This document shows, in pieces, positions 34,941 to 43,964 of a stretch of 64,000 bases of DNA. Position 1 is the stretch's first letter. Each line of letters opens with the position of its first letter. Below the pieces are notes generated by a model, which was given only the letters and a program-made list of their open reading frames with translations, made no database searches and had not been told where the DNA came from. Source of the DNA: Halalkalibacter urbisdiaboli (GTDB lineage Bacteria > Bacillota > Bacilli > Bacillales > Bacillaceae_D); assembly GCF_002156385.1 (NCBI RefSeq), contig NZ_MVJM01000004.1, positions 1,533 through 65,532 on the forward strand, read 5' to 3'. The translations under genes were made by a program, and so were the position numbers.

Positions 34941-35886
34941 AGGTCTTTCTCCTTAACAGTAAGTACAGAAAAATTCCACTGCCTAACACCCCGACGATGA
35001 CACCGATTGATATTTCATACGGATAAATAATGATTCTTCCTAAAATGTCACAAAACAAAACAAAAACGGCTCCAAGAACAGCGGTATGTGGCAAACTATT
35101 TTTTAAATGATCGCCTCTGTATAAAGAAACGATATTCGGAATGATTAATCCCAGAAACGGAATCATCCCAACGGTAAGAATAACAACAGATGTGACTAGT
35201 GCAACAATGACTAACCCAACATTTACGACCGCTTTATAATTTAAGCCAAGATTTTTTGAGAAATCCTCTCCCATCCCAGCAATCGTAAATTTATTTGCAT
35301 ATAAAAAGGCAATAATAACGAGTGGAATACTTATGTATAAAAGCTCATATCTCCCTTTTAAAATCAATGAAAAATCACCTTGCAACCATGATGACATGTT
35401 TTGCACCAAATCTTCTTTTAAAGCAAAAAAGGTTGTAACTGAGCCTACAATGTTTCCAAGCATAATTCCAACTAGTGGAATAAAGATTGTTCCCTTATGC
35501 TTAAGTCGATTTAATATGGCCATAAATAAAAATGTTCCTATTAACGCAAAGGTCGCCGCAACAGCCATTTTGACTATCGGACTTGCTGTCGTAAACAGCA
35601 TTAATGAAATGAGAATGCCCAACCTGGCCCAATCCATCGTTCCAGCGGTAGTCGGTGAAACAAATTTATTTCTCGTAATTTGCTGCATGATTAGTCCGCA
35701 TATGCTCATACTCATGCCAGCAATAATAATACTTATTAATCTAGGAATCCGACTAACTAGTAAGATGTGTGCTTCATCTTCAGTGAGATTAAATAAACTG
35801 AAAGGAGTAATATTTTTCACACCAATAAAGACAGAAGCAATTGAGAATACAAATAGTGCAATAAGTAGGTATCGTAACTTTAACAT
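34933..35886 (-). CDS. yclN: Siderophore ABC transporter permease (YclN-like)
   Basis: A 317-aa FecCD-family permease, first gene of the operon. Typical segments are RIPRLISIIIAGMSMSICGLIMQQITRNKFVSPTTAG and VGMIPFLGLIIPNIVSLYRGDH. No strong ribosome site lies directly before the ATG; an AGGAGGGG lies about 45 bases upstream without a usable start codon. The Fur box at 35954-35968 controls the operon. Confidence 0.92.
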   Translation of the reverse strand: MLKLRYLLIALFVFSIASVFIGVKNITPFSLFNLTEDEAHILLVSRIPRLISIIIAGMSMSICGLIMQQITRNKFVSPTTAGTMDWARLGILISLMLFTTASPIVKMAVAATFALIGTFLFMAILNRLKHKGTIFIPLVGIMLGNIVGSVTTFFALKEDLVQNMSSWLQGDFSLILKGRYELLYISIPLVIIAFLYANKFTIAGMGEDFSKNLGLNYKAVVNVGLVIVALVTSVVILTVGMIPFLGLIIPNIVSLYRGDHLKNSLPHTAVLGAVFVLFCDILGRIIIYPYEISIGVIVGVLGSGIFLYLLLRRKTYA

Positions 35887-35953
35887 GTCTTTTTAACACA
35901 ACAGAAAGTCTGTGCTTACTCCCCTCCTAAGACACCAAATGAGGCATCCTTAT

Positions 35954-35968
35954 TGATATTCATTATCA
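35954..35968. promoter_or_regulatory. Fur box of the siderophore transport operon
   Basis: TGATATTCATTATCA matches the 7-1-7 Fur consensus TGATAATnATTATCA at 13 of 14 defined positions, 68 bases upstream of yclN. A weaker half-match follows at 35976-35990. Confidence 0.85.
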
Positions 35969-36102
35969 ATCTCATTGAGAACAGTTTTCATTTTACTTAC
36001 TATTTTTTCAACCGTCAACCATTATTTGAGAATTTCACTCGATTTTTTTCAAATAAAGAATATGTGTTTCACTATATGAAACAAATTGCAATTTTATATT
36101 TC

Positions 36103-36131
36103 TTGACCTTCTCTTGCTTAACGCTTATATT
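36103..36131 (+). promoter_or_regulatory. Sigma-A promoter of the lmrAB-type operon
   Basis: TTGACC (36103-36108), a 17-base spacer and TATATT (36126-36131), about 45 bases before the regulator start. Confidence 0.75.
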
Positions 36132-36134
36132 TAT

Positions 36135-36153
36135 ATAGACCAGTTGTTATAAT
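36135..36153 (+). promoter_or_regulatory. Candidate LmrA/YxaF-type operator
   Basis: ATAGACCAGTTGTTATAAT lies just after the -10 box. It resembles the ATAGACC-type operator that I remember for B. subtilis LmrA and YxaF (about 14 of 19). Bound repressor here would block transcription start. Confidence 0.5.
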
Positions 36154-36175
36154 TTTCGTGGAAGGACTCCCCTGA

Positions 36176-36763
36176 ATGACTACAAAAAATGAAACTCGTG
36201 AAAAAATTCTTGAAACAGCCTCCCGACTTTTTCAACTTCAAGGCTATCATGCTACCGGTTTAAACCAAATAATAAAAGAAAGCGGCTCTCCTAAAGGCTC
36301 TCTCTATTACTACTTCCCTAACGGAAAAGAAGAGCTTGCTGAGGAAGCGATTATTTTTACAAAAGAAACCGTTACAGGATATTTAAGAATGGAACTTGAA
36401 AAGGAGCCAAATTCAGTTCTTGCTATTCAAACCTTTATCAAAAAGTTTTCCATTGAATTTGACAAGGTTAAAAAATTTGAAGGGGCTCCAATAGGACTCT
36501 TAGCATTAGAAACTTGGTTAATGAGTGATCGCTTAAGAGAAGCCTGTCGCCTTACATACGAGAGCTTTCAAAAAGTTTTCGCAGAAAAATTAATGGCCGA
36601 TGGGGTTCATGTAAACGAAGCAAACAGACTAGCTTTAGTTATTTCAGCCATGATTGAAGGCGCATTAGTACATTGTGTTACTAGAAGAGACGGTCAACCA
36701 CTACTAACAATTAGTGAGCATATTCCATTATTATTAAAAACGAAAACGATACTGGAGGAGTAA
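36176..36763 (+). CDS. lmrA: TetR family repressor (LmrA/YxaF type)
   Basis: A 195-aa TetR regulator. The DNA-binding helix-turn-helix is at about 10-50 (TREKILETASRLFQLQGYHATGLNQIIKESGSPKGSLYYYFPNGKEEL in sense; the TGLNQI and SPKGSLYYYFPNGKEEL parts are the LmrA/YxaF signature). The C-terminal half is the ligand-binding domain. It lies 3 bases before the efflux gene and should repress the operon until a drug or flavonoid-like ligand binds. Confidence 0.9.
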   Translation: MTTKNETREKILETASRLFQLQGYHATGLNQIIKESGSPKGSLYYYFPNGKEELAEEAIIFTKETVTGYLRMELEKEPNSVLAIQTFIKKFSIEFDKVKKFEGAPIGLLALETWLMSDRLREACRLTYESFQKVFAEKLMADGVHVNEANRLALVISAMIEGALVHCVTRRDGQPLLTISEHIPLLLKTKTILEE

Positions 36764-36766
36764 TCC

Positions 36767-38230
36767 ATGCAATCTGCACAAACTCAAAATCAACATTTTT
36801 CACAACCCAATGAAGATGTAAAAGTGATTCCGATTGTCGTTTCTCTAATTATTGGTGCCTTTTTTGCGATATTAAATGAAACGCTACTTAATGTTGCTTA
36901 CACCGACTTAATCCAAGAGCTACAAGTATCACCTGCGACAATTCAATGGCTTTCTACAGGCTTCTTACTCGTAGTAGGTATTTTAATTCCGGTGTCAGCT
37001 TTAATTATTCAATGGTTTACAACAAGACAAATTTTTCTAGGTGCAATGGGGCTATTTGCTATTGGAACAATTATTTGCGGAATTTCTCCAAACTTTCCGA
37101 TTTTACTTTTAGGTAGGATTTTTCAAGCGGCTGGGACAGGTTTACTGATTCCTATCCTTATGAATACGGTTCTTGTCCTTTTTCCACCAGAGAAACGCGG
37201 GGGTGCAATGGGGATGATTGGTCTTGTTATTATGTTTGCACCAGCACTTGGTCCTACCATTTCCGGAATTATTGTCGAGACATTACATTGGCGCTGGTTG
37301 TTTTTTAGTGTGCTTCCTTTTATCGTATTTTCAATTGTCTTTGCTTCAATCTATTTAAAAAATGTGACACCTGTAACAAAACCAAAAGTAGATATTCTAT
37401 CCATTGTTCTTTCTACTTTAGGATTCGGCGGGATTGTATTCGGCTTTAGCTTTGCTGGTGAAGGACATGGAGGTTGGGTTAGTATTCCCGTAATTTTGAC
37501 TCTCCTTATAGGAATGGTTTCTCTTACTCTCTTTGTTTTACGTCAATTAAAGCTACCTGAGCCTATTCTTGATGTTCGCGCCTTTAAATCACCAATGTTT
37601 TCTTTAACTACGGTGCTTATTATCATCATGATGATGACGATGTTTTCTGCTATGATTATTATGCCGATGTTTTTGCAAACTGGTCTTGCCATGACAGCCT
37701 TTGTAGCTGGTCTTGTCCTGTTGCCTGGTGGTATTCTTAATGGGTTTATATCACCCATTTCTGGCCGTTTATTTGATAAATTTGGTCCAAGGGTGCTTGT
37801 CATTCCTGGTACAGCGGTTATTGTAATCGTAATGTGGTTTTTTACAAATGTCTCACAATCAACAACGTTACTTTCATTTATTATATTGCATACATTATTA
37901 ATGGTTGGGGTGACTCTCGTCATGACGCCGGGGCAAACGAATGGTTTGAACCAATTACCACCGAAGTACTATCCACATGGTTCAGCGATTATTAATACAC
38001 TTATCCAAATTGGTGGAGCTATCGGTATCGCATTCTTCATTAGTGTAATGAGTGCAGGCCAAGGACGTTATTTAGAGAGCGTTGCAGACCCTAGTTCACC
38101 GCTAAATCAATCTGAAGCGATGATTGCTGGAGCACAAAGCGCCTTTTTTGCAGGATTTATCTTTGCGATTATCGGATTTCTTCTTAGTCTATTTATTAAA
38201 AAGGCTGTTCCTCCTACTGAAAATGTCTAA
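36767..38230 (+). CDS. lmrB: DHA2 family drug efflux MFS transporter (LmrB-like)
   Basis: A 487-aa protein with 14 predicted membrane helices, as in the EmrB/QacA family. Typical segments are LNETLLNVAYTDL, QWLSTGFLLVVGILIPVSALI, LGRIFQAAGTGLLIPILMNT and motif C GLVIMFAPALGPTISGIIVE. B. subtilis LmrB gives lincomycin and puromycin resistance; the N-terminal third here reads like it. The true substrates are not known. Confidence 0.9.
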   Translation: MQSAQTQNQHFSQPNEDVKVIPIVVSLIIGAFFAILNETLLNVAYTDLIQELQVSPATIQWLSTGFLLVVGILIPVSALIIQWFTTRQIFLGAMGLFAIGTIICGISPNFPILLLGRIFQAAGTGLLIPILMNTVLVLFPPEKRGGAMGMIGLVIMFAPALGPTISGIIVETLHWRWLFFSVLPFIVFSIVFASIYLKNVTPVTKPKVDILSIVLSTLGFGGIVFGFSFAGEGHGGWVSIPVILTLLIGMVSLTLFVLRQLKLPEPILDVRAFKSPMFSLTTVLIIIMMMTMFSAMIIMPMFLQTGLAMTAFVAGLVLLPGGILNGFISPISGRLFDKFGPRVLVIPGTAVIVIVMWFFTNVSQSTTLLSFIILHTLLMVGVTLVMTPGQTNGLNQLPPKYYPHGSAIINTLIQIGGAIGIAFFISVMSAGQGRYLESVADPSSPLNQSEAMIAGAQSAFFAGFIFAIIGFLLSLFIKKAVPPTENV

Positions 38231-38261
38231 ACTTGTTTAAGATTTCAATAAAACTAGTATA

Positions 38262-38300
38262 TAAAAGCAAGTAAGGCGATATAGCCCTTACTTGCTTTTT
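38262..38300. terminator. Bidirectional terminator
   Basis: AAAAGCAAGTAAGG ... CCTTACTTGCTTTTT between the convergent efflux and response-regulator genes. Confidence 0.85.
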
Positions 38301-38305
38301 ACTTA

Positions 38306-39067
38306 TTAAGCTTTGGATGACTTTCGATATTGGGAAGGTGTCTCCCCACAAATTCGTTTAAAGGTATTGCTAAAGTAAGCGATATCATTATAGCCCAACC
38401 GGTCAGCAATTTCGGAAATTCGCAATGATGTTGTTACAAGTAATTTTTTTGCTTCCTCCATCCGTAACTGCATGACGTAATCCATGAATTTCATTTGCTT
38501 TTGTTCCTTAAATAGTGAGCTTAAATAGCTAGGATTAAGGTGAACAGCAGCTGCTGTTTCCTGAAGTGTTACTTCTCCGGGCATCTTTTTATGAATAAAA
38601 GCTAAAACTTGCTCAATTGTAGAACGTTCTTCCACAGGAATAGTAGCTAAACCGTTATCTGATTTAGACTTTAACTCTTCTTGTTGTTGTTTATACGATA
38701 AATCATCAATCAATTTAGTTAAACACTCATACATATCTTCAATCATAACAGGCTTGAGGAGATAATCTCTCACACCCAATTTTACCGCTTGCTGTGCGTA
38801 CTGGAATTCATCGTGCCCACTAACAATAATGGTATCAATTTTACTTCCTTGTTGCTGAAGAGAACAAACTAATTGCAAACCATCCATAATTGGCATACGA
38901 ATATCTGTAATGATTACATCAACATGATGATTTTTCACAAAATCGAGAACTTCTAAACCATGAGACGCTTCGTACTCAACTTGAAAGGGTAATTCGGTGC
39001 GTTCGATAATTTTTTTTAGTGAAGCTCTAACCCATCTTTCATCATCAGCTATTAAAACCGTATACAC
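38306..39067 (-). CDS. Response regulator with AraC-type DNA-binding domain
   Basis: A 253-aa YesN-type regulator. The receiver is about 1-120 (VLIADDERWVR, phospho-Asp in VIITDIRMPIMDGL, conserved Lys in DYLLKPV). A linker is followed by an AraC helix-turn-helix pair (about 150-250; AAAVHLNPSYLSSLFKEQ and IADRLGYNDIAYFSNTFKRICGETPSQYRK). The start is GTG with AAAGGAGG upstream. It is encoded after the YesM-type kinase and presumably controls the TRAP genes of the same cluster. Confidence 0.93.
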   Translation of the reverse strand: MYTVLIADDERWVRASLKKIIERTELPFQVEYEASHGLEVLDFVKNHHVDVIITDIRMPIMDGLQLVCSLQQQGSKIDTIIVSGHDEFQYAQQAVKLGVRDYLLKPVMIEDMYECLTKLIDDLSYKQQQEELKSKSDNGLATIPVEERSTIEQVLAFIHKKMPGEVTLQETAAAVHLNPSYLSSLFKEQKQMKFMDYVMQLRMEEAKKLLVTTSLRISEIADRLGYNDIAYFSNTFKRICGETPSQYRKSSKA

Positions 39068-39085
39068 ACAGTTTCCTCCTTTCTC

Positions 39086-40903
39086 TCACTGTTTGAGAGG
39101 TAACCGAATTGACACCTTCGTCCCTTTTTCTCGTTCACTCTCAATCCAAAGTCCATACCCCTCACCAAATAAATATTCGATCCTGCGGTGTACGTTCACA
39201 ATGCCAATTTGTGAGCCACCCTTCGTAACATCCTTAAATTGCAAATCATGGTGGATCGATTGAAGTACGTTTGGTTGAAAACCCGGGCCATTATCCTCTA
39301 CTTCTAAAATATAATAATCATCTGCTTTTTGAATCGCTCTTAGTTGAATACAAGTCTGGCCAAAGCTATGATCAACCCCATGTTGTATACTATTTTCAAT
39401 AAGTGGTTGGAGCGAAAATTTTGGTATTTGTTGTTGTAAAGCCCACTCTGGAATATCAATTTTAAAATCTAAACGTTCTTCAAAACGGTACTTTTGAATT
39501 TTTAAATAAAGTGTACAAACCTCAAGCTCATCCTTTATGGAAATGGTATGAGCTGATTCCTTTAAGTTATACCGCAGTAATTTTGATAAAGCAGAGCTCA
39601 TAGACGCAATATCATCCATGTCTTTTTCTAACGCCATTCCCCGAATCGTTTCTAAGGAATTATAAAGAAAATGAGGATTCATTTGCGATTGCAAAACTCG
39701 TAATTCCATTTCTTTTTGTTGTAAGCTCATTTCAGTCTCTTTCAGCTTCGTATAATATATCTCATCCAATAATTGTTTTAAGCGGATAACCATGCGATTG
39801 AATCCTTGTTGTAGCGTCCCAATTTCATCTTTTGATTCGACGTTAATTTTTTCGTTAAAATCACCGTTTTCAATCTTTCGCATATACAGCTGAAGTCGTT
39901 TGATTGGCTGGATAATACTAGAAGCAAAAGCAATACCAATTAAATAGGCGATAATGAGCGTAATAATTGTGACACCTGCAATTGACTTACGTAACGTGAT
40001 ACTTCCTTCTGTTAATTCATCGTACGGTACTAGAGTAAGCATCGTCCATCCTAAGTTGTCAGAATGGCTGAATGTTAGCAATTCTTTGCGGTGATTTTCA
40101 ACGATTAAAGATCCATGTTTTTTATTTAAGATGGAGTCACTTAGATTCTGTTCCGCCTTTCTCCCTAAGTAACGGATATCCGGATGGTAAACATAGTGAC
40201 CTTGCGAATCTATTATACTCATATACCCTGTTTGCCCCATTGTGACCATTTCTGTAAATTCACTAATTCGATTAAAATTCACGTCGGTAATAATCATCCC
40301 AATTGGTTTTAACGTTCTTGGACTAATTAACCTTTTTACAATGGAAATGACAGGTTCATCTCGTTCTTGATAACGAATAAAGCGACTTATTATTAATGAT
40401 TCACCATTTTGTGGGACATCCTGATACCAATATTCGTTCATATAATTATCTGCAGGAAGATATTCCTTGACCCCAGCTGTATCAATCACTTGGAGGTCAT
40501 CTAATATAACTGTTATTCCGGTAATATCACGACGGGAATAGGCGGCATTATATAATACTTGTTGAACTTTACTTCGTATCCCACTTTCATCAATTTCCTC
40601 AACATCAGTCATTGACATAAACTTATACATGTCTGGATGATTCAATATTTTTAACATCGAGATTTCAAAGTCTAAAAAATAATACTCCATGTTTTTCTTT
40701 ACTTGTTCAATGATTTGCCAGCTATATTGTTGAGTCTCTTCTTCAAGTACTTCAGAAGAATGAAGATATGAAATATAGCCAACGACAATCATTGGAATCA
40801 CAACAAGATGTCCGGAATAAATAAGCATTTTAGTTGTAAGCGAAAAATCTCTTAATAATAAATAACGTAATAACCATTTTGTCCGCTCTTTCAATGCCTT
40901 CAT
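39086..40903 (-). CDS. YesM-type sensor histidine kinase
   Basis: A 605-aa membrane kinase. TM1 is about 22-45. An extracellular dCache-like sensor (about 46-295), TM2 (about 300-322) and HAMP follow. The His_kinase domain with LQSQMNPHFLYNSLETIRG carries the phospho-His, and the HATPase_c domain has PLIENSIQHGVDH and DNGPGFQ. It lies 18 bases before the response regulator gene and 78 bases after dctP, with a weak hairpin between (40941-40972). It likely senses the TRAP substrate, perhaps with the binding protein. Confidence 0.93.
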   Translation of the reverse strand: MKALKERTKWLLRYLLLRDFSLTTKMLIYSGHLVVIPMIVVGYISYLHSSEVLEEETQQYSWQIIEQVKKNMEYYFLDFEISMLKILNHPDMYKFMSMTDVEEIDESGIRSKVQQVLYNAAYSRRDITGITVILDDLQVIDTAGVKEYLPADNYMNEYWYQDVPQNGESLIISRFIRYQERDEPVISIVKRLISPRTLKPIGMIITDVNFNRISEFTEMVTMGQTGYMSIIDSQGHYVYHPDIRYLGRKAEQNLSDSILNKKHGSLIVENHRKELLTFSHSDNLGWTMLTLVPYDELTEGSITLRKSIAGVTIITLIIAYLIGIAFASSIIQPIKRLQLYMRKIENGDFNEKINVESKDEIGTLQQGFNRMVIRLKQLLDEIYYTKLKETEMSLQQKEMELRVLQSQMNPHFLYNSLETIRGMALEKDMDDIASMSSALSKLLRYNLKESAHTISIKDELEVCTLYLKIQKYRFEERLDFKIDIPEWALQQQIPKFSLQPLIENSIQHGVDHSFGQTCIQLRAIQKADDYYILEVEDNGPGFQPNVLQSIHHDLQFKDVTKGGSQIGIVNVHRRIEYLFGEGYGLWIESEREKGTKVSIRLPLKQ

Positions 40904-40981
40904 CCAAACACCTTCTTTGCTATCGTCTACTATAAAGTATAAAGGAAGAGACTAAAATTAGCCCCTTCCTTTTAGAACTTT

Positions 40982-42040
40982 TTATTTCGCCGCTTCAATG
41001 GCATCTAACACTTCGCCATAATCAGCACGGTATTTTTCAATAACTGGTTCTACTGCTTCCTGCCAAGGTTTAATATCATCAACCTCTGTTATTGTCGAAC
41101 CTGCTTCGCGAACTTTCTCTTCCGATTCCTTTTCATAACGATTCCACTCATTTATTTGATAGTCAATCGCTTCTTGTGCAGCCTCTTGTATAATTGCACG
41201 GTCTTCCTCATCTAATTTATTCCATGTTACAGTACTAACTAGTAACACTTCTGGTACACGCTGATGTCTATCAACTAAATAGTATGGGGCTACTTCATAA
41301 TGCTTTGAAGAATAGTAACTCGGATAATTATTTTCAGCTCCGTCAATAACACCCGTTTGAAGTGAACTATACACCTCACCGTAGGCCATTGGGGTTGCAT
41401 TGATTCCTAGGGCATCCATAATCTCAACGTTTACTTCATTTTGAATAACACGAATCTTCTTCCCTTTTAAATCCTCAAGTCCCGTTACGAGTTCCTTTGT
41501 ATAGAAGCTCCGAGAGCCTGGATCCATATAAGCTAGTCCCTTCATTTTTGAATCTTCTAGACTACTTAATAATGATTGCCCATTTTCCCCATTTAAATAG
41601 TTCCACATATGCTCTTGGCTTTCGAAAATATACGGTAAACTAAAAACTCCAAAATCCTTATTAAAACCAGCTAAAATCCCTGAACTTACACGCGTAAACT
41701 CAATTGCTCCAAGCTGCACTTGCTCTACAACCGCTTTCTCTTCACCTAATTGTGCTGATGGAAAGACGTCAATTTGAATACGACCATCGGACTTTTCTTT
41801 GACTAATTCCGCGAATTTTATATCCCCTAATGTTGTTGGATAATCAGGCGCATGAGTTTCAGCTAAACGGAACGTATAACTCGGTTTTTTTGATTCTTCA
41901 GCTGGTGCTTCCGTATTTTCTGAGTCATTTGAATTGTTCTCACTCGTTGTTTGCTGATCTCCCCCACCACATGCAGCTAATAGACCGACTAATAGTAAAA
42001 CTGAAAGAACGCAACCTAACATTTTTACATATTTGTTCAT
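40982..42040 (-). CDS. dctP: TRAP transporter substrate-binding lipoprotein DctP
   Basis: A 352-aa lipoprotein (lipobox LLVGLLAAC) of the DctP family. Typical regions are RLAETHAPDYPTTLGDIKFAELVKEKSDGRI, FPSAQLGEEKAVVEQVQLG, KGKKIRVIQNEVNVEIMDALGINATPMAYGEVYSSLQTGVIDGAENN. It delivers an organic acid such as a C4-dicarboxylate or sugar acid to DctQM. It has its own predicted promoter with a cre site (42088-42116), 129 bases after dctM. Confidence 0.93.
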   Translation of the reverse strand: MNKYVKMLGCVLSVLLLVGLLAACGGGDQQTTSENNSNDSENTEAPAEESKKPSYTFRLAETHAPDYPTTLGDIKFAELVKEKSDGRIQIDVFPSAQLGEEKAVVEQVQLGAIEFTRVSSGILAGFNKDFGVFSLPYIFESQEHMWNYLNGENGQSLLSSLEDSKMKGLAYMDPGSRSFYTKELVTGLEDLKGKKIRVIQNEVNVEIMDALGINATPMAYGEVYSSLQTGVIDGAENNYPSYYSSKHYEVAPYYLVDRHQRVPEVLLVSTVTWNKLDEEDRAIIQEAAQEAIDYQINEWNRYEKESEEKVREAGSTITEVDDIKPWQEAVEPVIEKYRADYGEVLDAIEAAK

Positions 42041-42087
42041 TTTCTTCTCCCCTTTTTTAAATATAGTTGTAACCTTAAGCTGTTCTC

Positions 42088-42116
42088 AGTATAAATGAAA
42101 GCGCTTTTATTTGGAA
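42088..42116 (-). promoter_or_regulatory. dctP promoter with CcpA cre site
   Basis: On the minus strand TTCCAA (42111-42116), a 17-base spacer and TATACT (42088-42093). The 14-mer TGAAAGCGCTTTTA (plus strand 42096-42109) lies in the spacer and matches the cre consensus TGWAANCGNTNWCA at all but one position. Glucose repression of dctP is therefore likely. Confidence 0.7.
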
Positions 42117-42169
42117 TGTTGTATTTTTTATATAAATTTGCACTATTTTTAGAATTTCATCTCCTAAAT

Positions 42170-43465
42170 CTACTTGCTCATTAAATTCGGAAGCCATAAT
42201 ACAATTTCTGGTACATATGTGAGTAGTAACAGCACGCCAATCATAACGGCATAAAACGGTAATAGCGCCTTACTTGTTTTCCAGACAGACGTCTTTCCTA
42301 TCGCACACCCAACAAACAAGACCGTTCCTACTGGCGGTGTTAATAAGCCGATTCCTAAGTTTAGAATCATAATAATACCAAAGTGAACAGGATCAACTCC
42401 TAATTCTAATACAACTGGATATAAAATCGGTGTCATAATTAAAATGAGTGGAGCCATATCCATCGGTGCGCCTAGAATTAACAGTAATACATTTAGCATT
42501 AATAAAATTAAAATTGGATTATCTGTAAACCCTAAAAACGAGTTTGTAATCATCCCAGGAATTTGTAAGTAAGAAATTACCCACCCAAATGCACCCGAAG
42601 CCGCGATAAGAAAGAGAACCATCGCTACAGTACGGAACGTTTTCTTTAAAATAATAACAGTATGTGAGAGCGGAATATCTTTATATACAAAGAATGTGAT
42701 AATAAAGGCATAGACACAGGCAATGGCACCAGCCTCTGTTGCCGTAAACCAACCGCTGAAAATACCTCCAAGAATGATAACCCCCATCATCACAGATAGT
42801 AATCCTTCTTTAATAATCCTTGGTACGTCTTTTAAAGGAATTGGCTCACCCTTTGGATAATTGCGTTTTCTCGCAATAATATAGGTTGTTGTCATTAATG
42901 CCGTTAATAAAATTAAACATGGGATAATTCCCGCCATAAATAATGATGATACGGATACGCCACCTGCTGCTACAGCATACAAAATCATATTATAGCTCGG
43001 AGGCATAACAACCCCTTGAATAGCAGCAGATGTTGTTAACCCAACTGTAAATTCTGGATTATAGCCTCTTTTTTTCATTGCCGGAATAAGGACAGAACCT
43101 ACAGAAGATGCGTCTGCCGCGGCTGATCCTGAAATATTTCCGAACATCATACATGCCACACAAGTAACAAGACCTAATCCACCACGTACTGCACCGACAA
43201 ACAATTGAGCTAGGTTGATTAATCTAGCAGCTAAACCACCTTCACTCATAATAGCACCTGCGAGTATAAAGAAGGGTATCGCCATTAATGTATAAGAATC
43301 TAAACTGCTTATCATTCGTTGCCCTACAACAACCCAAGGAACATCTAAGTACATAATTGTTAATAATGCGGAGCCCGCAATCGTTAGCGCAATTGGAAAA
43401 CGTAAAAGAAGCATGATAACAAAACTTGTGGCTAAAATAATGGTAGCAATAGTCGTCATGGTCAT
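42170..43465 (-). CDS. dctM: TRAP transporter large permease DctM
   Basis: A 431-aa protein with about 12 membrane helices. Family signatures are LRFPIALTIAGSALL, IPFFILAGAIMSEGGLA, GNISGSAAADASSVGSVLIPAMKKRGY and MDMAPLILIMTPILYPV. It forms the sodium-driven transport channel with DctQ. It lies directly after dctQ (1-base gap). Confidence 0.95.
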   Translation of the reverse strand: MTMTTIATIILATSFVIMLLLRFPIALTIAGSALLTIMYLDVPWVVVGQRMISSLDSYTLMAIPFFILAGAIMSEGGLAARLINLAQLFVGAVRGGLGLVTCVACMMFGNISGSAAADASSVGSVLIPAMKKRGYNPEFTVGLTTSAAIQGVVMPPSYNMILYAVAAGGVSVSSLFMAGIIPCLILLTALMTTTYIIARKRNYPKGEPIPLKDVPRIIKEGLLSVMMGVIILGGIFSGWFTATEAGAIACVYAFIITFFVYKDIPLSHTVIILKKTFRTVAMVLFLIAASGAFGWVISYLQIPGMITNSFLGFTDNPILILLMLNVLLLILGAPMDMAPLILIMTPILYPVVLELGVDPVHFGIIMILNLGIGLLTPPVGTVLFVGCAIGKTSVWKTSKALLPFYAVMIGVLLLLTYVPEIVLWLPNLMSK

Positions 43466-43466
43466 G

Positions 43467-43964
43467 TTAGTTCTCCTCCTCTAAGCTCTTATGCCTTCTT
43501 GTATCGATACCTAAGATGGATAGAACGCTATACACACAAATCATGACTCCTGTAATTGGCATGACAAGATAATATAAGCTATTTGACCATCCCGTTGCTG
43601 GTAGTGTTGTATTTCGTTGATCTAATGTGAAAATCCATCCGTTTACTACTAAATAAATACCGAATGCAAAAATTACGATAGCTATTACAATGTCCCAAAT
43701 TTTATTAAATCGTTCACCGAACATGTCTGTTACCGCATCCATCGCAATATGAAACTTCTCTCGAAAACCGATAGCAATACCCATAAAAGCAAACCAAACC
43801 ATTAATAATAATGTGATTTCTTCAGACCAAAAGAAAACAAAATTAAATAGTTTTCTAGTAATAACTTGTAATGTTACAATAAACGTCATCAATGAAAGCG
43901 CCGACAGACAAAACCATTCAAAAATTGAGTCAATTGATAAAGCAAGTTTTTTTAACGTTTTCAC
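43467..43964 (-). CDS. dctQ: TRAP transporter small permease DctQ
   Basis: A 165-aa protein with four membrane helices and the conserved FFWSEEITLLLMVWFAFMGIAIGFREKFHIAMDAV segment. It pairs with DctM. The start is GTG with GGGGGGATGA upstream. It is the first gene of the TRAP operon. Confidence 0.94.
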   Translation of the reverse strand: MKTLKKLALSIDSIFEWFCLSALSLMTFIVTLQVITRKLFNFVFFWSEEITLLLMVWFAFMGIAIGFREKFHIAMDAVTDMFGERFNKIWDIVIAIVIFAFGIYLVVNGWIFTLDQRNTTLPATGWSNSLYYLVMPITGVMICVYSVLSILGIDTRRHKSLEEEN

